From contig JAJXSZ010000070.1 in the NCBI GenBank assembly GCA_021784255.1, forward strand, positions 1 to 11,365: a stretch of 11,365 nt of DNA, in the 5' to 3' direction. Each line of letters begins with the position of its first letter. Position 1 is the first letter of the stretch. This stretch comes from Pseudomonadota bacterium. GTDB lineage: Bacteria; Pseudomonadota; Alphaproteobacteria; Acetobacterales; Acetobacteraceae. Of the stretch, positions 7,887 to 11,365 are shown piece by piece. The notes beneath the pieces were generated by a model. That model searched no databases, was not told the DNA's origin, and saw only the letters and a list, made by a program, of their open reading frames with translations. The position numbers and the translations under genes were made by a program.

Positions 7887-9430
7887 CAGCCCGCTTCCCG
7901 GTCCTCGTCGACGAAGCGCGGAAACACCGGGCTCGGCGCCGGCAGCACGGTGGCGTCGGGCACCGGGTTCGCCAGATCGGTCAGCCCGCGCTGGTCGGCC
8001 GCGACACCGAGCTGGTCGAGCATCCGCGCCATCGAGCCGGGCATGAAGGGCTGCAGCACGGTCGCCACGACGCGCAGCACGTCCGCCAGCACCCGCAGCA
8101 CCGCGGCCATGCGCACCCGGTCGGACTTGGCCAGTGCCCATGGCGCCTGGCGGTCGATATAGGCGTTGGCGGCGCGCACCACCTGCCATGTGGCTTCCAG
8201 CGCCTCGCCCATCGCCTGGCGCGCGAGGGCGATGCGCAGCCGCCCGGGCAGCGCCTCGGCCATCGCGAGCAACATCGCGTCGTCCTCGGTCACGGCGCCG
8301 CGCGCCGGCATCCGGCCCTCGCCATGCCGTGCGACCAGGCTCAGGCTGCGCTGCGCGAGGTTGCCGAGCTCGTTGGCCAGCTCGCCGTTCAGCCGCTGCA
8401 CCAGGGCGCGCGCCGAGAAATCGCCGTCCTGCCCGAACGGGATCTCGCGCATCAGGAAGAAGCGCAGCGGGTCGAGCCCGTAGCGCGCGACCAGCGCCCA
8501 GGGGTCGATCGCGTTGCCCATGGACTTGCCCATCTTCTGCCCGTCCACCGTCATCCAGCCATTGGCGAACACCCGCCGCGGCGGCTTCAGCCCCGCCGAC
8601 AGCAGGAAGGCCGGCCAGTAGACGCAATGGAACCGGGTGATCTCCTTGCCGACCATGTGCAGGTCGGCCGGCCAGAAGCCGGCGCGCTCGGCGTGCTCGT
8701 CGGGGAAGCCGGTCGCCGTCAGGTAGTTGGTCAGCGCGTCGAACCAGACATACATCACGTGCGCCGCGTCGTCGGGCACCGGAATGCCCCATTTGAAGCT
8801 GGTGCGGCTCACCGAGAGGTCGTGCATCCCGCCCCTGACGAAGCTGAGGACCTCGTTCCTGGTCGAGACCGGCGCCAGGAAGTCGGGGTTCGCCTCGTAG
8901 AACGCGAGCAGGCGCTCGGACCAGGCCGACAGGCGGAAGAAATAGCTCGGCTCGCGCACCCATTCGACGGGCACGCCGGTGGGCGCGATGCGCGTGCCGT
9001 CGGGCATCACCTGCAGCTCGTCTTCGCCGTAGAAGGCCTCGTCGCGCACCGCGTACCAGCCCTCGTAGTGGCCGGGATAGATGTCGCCCGCCGCCGCCAC
9101 CCGCCGCCACAGCTCCTGGCAGGCGCGGATGTGGCGCGCCTCGGTGGTGCGGATGAAATCGTCGTTGGACATGCCGAGCAGCGTGGTCAGTTCGCGGAAC
9201 CGCGCGCTGATCCCGTCGACATAGGTCAGCGCCGCCATTCCGGTCTCGGCGGCCGCCTTCTCCACCTTCTGCCCATGCTCGTCGGTGCCGGTGAGGAAGA
9301 ACACGTCATGGCCGTCGAGCCGGCGGAACCGTGCCATCACGTCGGCGGCGACGTTGGTATAGGCGTGGCCGATATGCGGCGCGCCGTTCACGTAATAGAT
9401 CGGCGTGGTGACGAAGAATTTCGGCTTCAT
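7886..9430 (-). CDS. metG: Methionyl-tRNA synthetase (short form without zinc-binding cysteines)
   Basis: This class I synthetase charges tRNA-Met and initiator tRNA with methionine. The 514 residues start with FFVTTPIYYVNGAPHIGHAY, with HIGH at 19-22, and carry GTDEHG at 49-53. The connective-peptide region around 115-160 (YEGWYAVRDEAFY) has no zinc-knuckle cysteines, which marks the shorter MetG2-like form. There is no C-terminal EMAP/Arc1p-like tRNA-binding domain. The second signature loop reads KMGKS at 299-303 in place of the standard KMSKS. The codon at 8530-8528 is clearly GGC. The helical anticodon-binding region with LLREIPFGQD-like sequence (FFLMREIPFGQD) is intact. The ATG at 9430 lies 21 bases after the holB stop, with only a weak GGGA upstream. 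Its stop overlaps the tatD start. Confidence 0.97.
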   Translation of the reverse strand: MKPKFFVTTPIYYVNGAPHIGHAYTNVAADVMARFRRLDGHDVFFLTGTDEHGQKVEKAAAETGMAALTYVDGISARFRELTTLLGMSNDDFIRTTEARHIRACQELWRRVAAAGDIYPGHYEGWYAVRDEAFYGEDELQVMPDGTRIAPTGVPVEWVREPSYFFRLSAWSERLLAFYEANPDFLAPVSTRNEVLSFVRGGMHDLSVSRTSFKWGIPVPDDAAHVMYVWFDALTNYLTATGFPDEHAERAGFWPADLHMVGKEITRFHCVYWPAFLLSAGLKPPRRVFANGWMTVDGQKMGKSMGNAIDPWALVARYGLDPLRFFLMREIPFGQDGDFSARALVQRLNGELANELGNLAQRSLSLVARHGEGRMPARGAVTEDDAMLLAMAEALPGRLRIALARQAMGEALEATWQVVRAANAYIDRQAPWALAKSDRVRMAAVLRVLADVLRVVATVLQPFMPGSMARMLDQLGVAADQRGLTDLANPVPDATVLPAPSPVFPRFVDEDREAG

Positions 9431-9451
9431 GTGGGATCCCGGGCGATGAGG

Positions 9452-10429
9452 TCAGGCGAGCGCGAGCACCCGCGCCATCGCCTCGAGCAGCGCCTGGCGC
9501 GGTTCGAGGTTCACCCCCTCGGTTGCCGCCTGCAGCGCGCCAAGGCCCTGCCATAGCTCCACCCAGGCGGCAAGAGGCTGGCCGCGCGGACCCGCCTCCC
9601 CGTTCCTGCCGCGCGCGGCGATCCGCTCGGCGAGGCGCAGGCGCAGCAGCGTCATGAACAGCCCATAGCCGTCCTCGAGCCGCAGCACCTCGTCGGCGAG
9701 CGCGAAGGCGCGCGCTGGCGCCACCCCCTCCAGCGCCTCGTCGGCGAGCCTGGCGCAGGCGAGCCCCGCGCCCTGGGCAAGTGCCAGGGCGCGGCCGATC
9801 GAGCCGCGCGCCAGCGCGATCACGCCCGCCACGTCCTCGAGCTCCGGCATCGCCTGGCGCAGCAGCCGCTCGACCAGCGCATCCGCCAGCGGCTCGAGCG
9901 CGAGCCGGCGGCAGCGGCTGCGGATGGTCGCCAGCAGCCGGCCCGGCGAGGTCGCCAGCAGCAGCAGGATCGCGCGCGGCGGCGGTTCCTCCAGCACCTT
10001 CAGCAGCGCGTTCGCCGCGTTGCGGTTCATCGCGTCGGCGCCGTCGACGATCACCACCCGCCAGCCGCCCTCGGCCGCCGTCAGGTGCAGGAAGGCGCCG
10101 ACCGCCCGCGTGTCCTCGACCACGATCTCGGCCCGCCGCCGCCGGGTCTTCTCGTCGACCGCGCGCTCGACCGTCAGCAGGTCGGCATGGCTGCCGGCGG
10201 CGACGCGGTGGAACACCGGATGTGAGGGATCGAGCGCCAGGCCGCCGCCGGCCGGCGGGCCGGCCAGGAGCCGCCGCGCGAACCGATAGGCGAGCGTCGC
10301 CTTGCCGATCCCCTCGGGCCCGGTGATCAGCCAGGCATGGTGCAGCCGCCCGGACGTCATGGCGGCGGCGAGCGCGGCTTCGGCCTGCTGGTGGCCGAAG
10401 AGATCGGGATTGGCGCGCGGCGGAATCAT
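9452..10429 (-). CDS. holB: DNA polymerase III subunit delta' (clamp loader)
   Basis: Delta' is the stator of the gamma/tau clamp-loader complex that places the beta clamp on primed DNA. The 325 residues contain the Walker A-like GPEGIGKAT at 37-45 and a degenerate Walker B VVIVDGADAM at 125-134. ANALLKVLEEPP follows, and SRC sits at 171-173, the conserved arginine-containing trigger motif of clamp-loader subunits. The region before ADLL lacks the zinc-binding cysteines of some homologues. The start at 10429 is chosen because its ATG overlaps the tmk stop (ATGA) and IPPRANPDLFGHQ is the normal alphaproteobacterial start. An in-frame start at 10456 would overlap tmk by 31 bases. The C-terminal third is poorly conserved, as usual. 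Confidence 0.93.
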   Translation of the reverse strand: MIPPRANPDLFGHQQAEAALAAAMTSGRLHHAWLITGPEGIGKATLAYRFARRLLAGPPAGGGLALDPSHPVFHRVAAGSHADLLTVERAVDEKTRRRRAEIVVEDTRAVGAFLHLTAAEGGWRVVIVDGADAMNRNAANALLKVLEEPPPRAILLLLATSPGRLLATIRSRCRRLALEPLADALVERLLRQAMPELEDVAGVIALARGSIGRALALAQGAGLACARLADEALEGVAPARAFALADEVLRLEDGYGLFMTLLRLRLAERIAARGRNGEAGPRGQPLAAWVELWQGLGALQAATEGVNLEPRQALLEAMARVLALA

Positions 10430-11052
10430 CGCAGCCGGTTTGCCACCGCCTCGCACAGATCGGCAAACACGGCATCGAGGCCGGCGCTCGCATCGACCAC
10501 CGCGTAGCGCCCGGGGGCCATGGCGGCGCGGGCGAGGAAGCCGTCGCGGATGCGCGCATGTGCCGCGTCGTCCATCGCCTCGTAGCGGTCCATCGCGGCG
10601 CCGGACTGGGCGCGGCGCGCGGCGCTGCGCTGGCGCGAGACCGCCAGCGGCACGTCGAGCACCACGGTCAGGTCAGGCTCGATCGCGACGATCCCGGCCA
10701 GCGCCTCGATCGCCGCCGCGTCGACGCCCTGCGCCACGCCCTGATAGACGCGCGTGGAGTCCATGAAGCGGTCGCACACCACCCAGATCCCGGCCGCCAG
10801 CGCCGGGCGGATCGTCACCGCGACATGTTCCACCCGCGCGGCCACGTGCAGCAGCGTCTGCGCCAGCGGCGTCAGCGGCGCGGCCGGGTCGAGCAGCAGG
10901 GCGCGGATCCGCTCCGCCCCGGCGGCTCCGCCCGGCTCGCGCGTCGCCAGCGCCGCGGTGCCGCGCCCGGCGAGCCAGTCCGCGAGGCGGCGCGCCTGGG
11001 TGGACTTGCCCGCCCCCTCGCCGCCCTCGAGCACGATGAAGCGCCCGGCCAA
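10426..11052 (-). CDS. tmk: Thymidylate kinase
   Basis: This enzyme phosphorylates dTMP to dTDP with ATP, an essential step of dTTP synthesis. The 208 residues are of usual length and show the P-loop GGEGAGKST at 10-18, TREPGG at 37-42 and the DR(Y/F/H) substrate motif as CDRFMDST around D94, R95 and F96. A basic LID region, RQRSAARRAQS, lies at 140-150, as in the E. coli-type enzyme where the LID supplies the arginines. The start codon appears to be TTG at 11052: no ATG or GTG occurs close by, and the P-loop spacing matches the family. Only two bases separate it from the upstream SPOR gene stop, and no strong ribosome binding site is visible, so translation probably depends on coupling. Its stop overlaps the holB start (ATGA). 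Confidence 0.95.
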   Translation of the reverse strand: MAGRFIVLEGGEGAGKSTQARRLADWLAGRGTAALATREPGGAAGAERIRALLLDPAAPLTPLAQTLLHVAARVEHVAVTIRPALAAGIWVVCDRFMDSTRVYQGVAQGVDAAAIEALAGIVAIEPDLTVVLDVPLAVSRQRSAARRAQSGAAMDRYEAMDDAAHARIRDGFLARAAMAPGRYAVVDASAGLDAVFADLCEAVANRLR

Positions 11053-11054
11053 GC

Positions 11055-11365
11055 CTATTTCACCACGATCCGCGCACCGGCGAAGCCGGCCCTGAGCACG
11101 CGGGCGAGCATCGCGTCCGCCGCCGCGACATCGGGCTCCGGACCGACCCGGGCGCGGAACGCCGCCGTCAGCGGGTAGGTATAGTCGGGCACCGCCTGCG
11201 CGCCGAACCGCGCCAGCCGTGCCGCCAGGACTTCGGCGTCGTCGGGGTTGCCGACGCCGCCGCAGTCGACATAGAGCCGCCCCGGCTGCGGCGAGGTCCG
11301 CGTCAGCACCTCGGGCGGGCGCAGCGGCAGCACCGGCCCGGCGCCGAACAGAGCCGCCGGCGCCG
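11055..11365 (-). CDS. C-terminal SPOR domain of a cell-envelope protein (partial; RlpA or D,D-carboxypeptidase type)
   Basis: The frame is open to the window edge and ends with TAG at 11057-11055, giving 103 visible codons before the stop. A Pro/Ala-rich linker is followed by a SPOR-like domain running from RLYVDCGG, through DAEVLAARLARFGAQAV and FRARVGPEPD, to ADAMLARVLRAGFAGARIVVK at the end. SPOR domains bind denuded peptidoglycan at the division septum. In alphaproteobacteria the gene just before tmk is commonly an RlpA lytic transglycosylase or a D-alanyl-D-alanine carboxypeptidase, and either may carry a SPOR domain. The catalytic part lies outside the window, so the choice cannot be made here. 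The gene is first in the visible part of the leftward operon. Confidence 0.75.
   Translation of the reverse strand, partial: APAALFGAGPVLPLRPPEVLTRTSPQPGRLYVDCGGVGNPDDAEVLAARLARFGAQAVPDYTYPLTAAFRARVGPEPDVAAADAMLARVLRAGFAGARIVVK

Noticed and set aside
7101..9110. Long open frame that reads out of frame through metG and then in frame through tatD
   Set aside because: Only the last 261 codons (from 7886) encode TatD. The upstream part is the shadow of metG in another frame, so this is not a fusion protein.

Overview
The window is very GC-rich chromosomal DNA, packed with genes on both strands. The protein sequences and gene order point to an alphaproteobacterium, most likely of the Rhodospirillales/Acetobacteraceae type. 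That placement rests on remembered family resemblance and synteny, not on a search. I see no mobile element, CRISPR array, tRNA or rRNA. The only non-coding gaps above 100 bases are 953-1057 and 5591-5799.

Left part (1-3915). The tail of a probable MFS transporter (+) ends at 131. Its stop codon overlaps the stop of a full-length mazG (-, NTP pyrophosphohydrolase). Divergent from mazG, ilvD (+, dihydroxy-acid dehydratase, branched-chain amino acid synthesis) starts at 1058. Its stop overlaps the GTG start of an unusual two-domain gene, a DUF938 methyltransferase-like domain fused to a YpeA-like GNAT acetyltransferase.

Middle (3920-5799). A Na/Pi-cotransporter-family membrane protein with a C-terminal PhoU-like domain (-) converges on the fusion gene with 4 bases between the stops. 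Its start codon is embedded in a near-consensus PHO box, the binding site of the phosphate-starvation regulator PhoB. This is the most interesting regulatory signal in the window. The operator position fits repression of this gene during starvation better than classical activation. The 209-base gap upstream contains an AT-rich island with promoter-like elements, a possible small ORF and two hairpins.

Right part (11365 down to 5800, all -). A compact housekeeping operon runs SPOR-domain protein (partial), tmk, holB, metG, tatD, MBL-fold hydrolase, DUF1269 membrane protein. Junctions are ATGA or TGATG overlaps or gaps of at most 30 bases. It couples dTMP activation, the DNA polymerase III clamp loader, methionyl-tRNA synthesis and TatD/MBL hydrolases. 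DUF1269 is the unexpected last member. The DNA of DUF1269 and of the 3' half of the MBL gene is less GC-rich than the rest.

Most of the window is ordinary core genome. The points worth checking are the PHO box over a start codon, the DUF938-GNAT fusion, the contents of the 5591-5799 gap, the KMGKS variant in MetRS, and the composition shift around 6240-6780.
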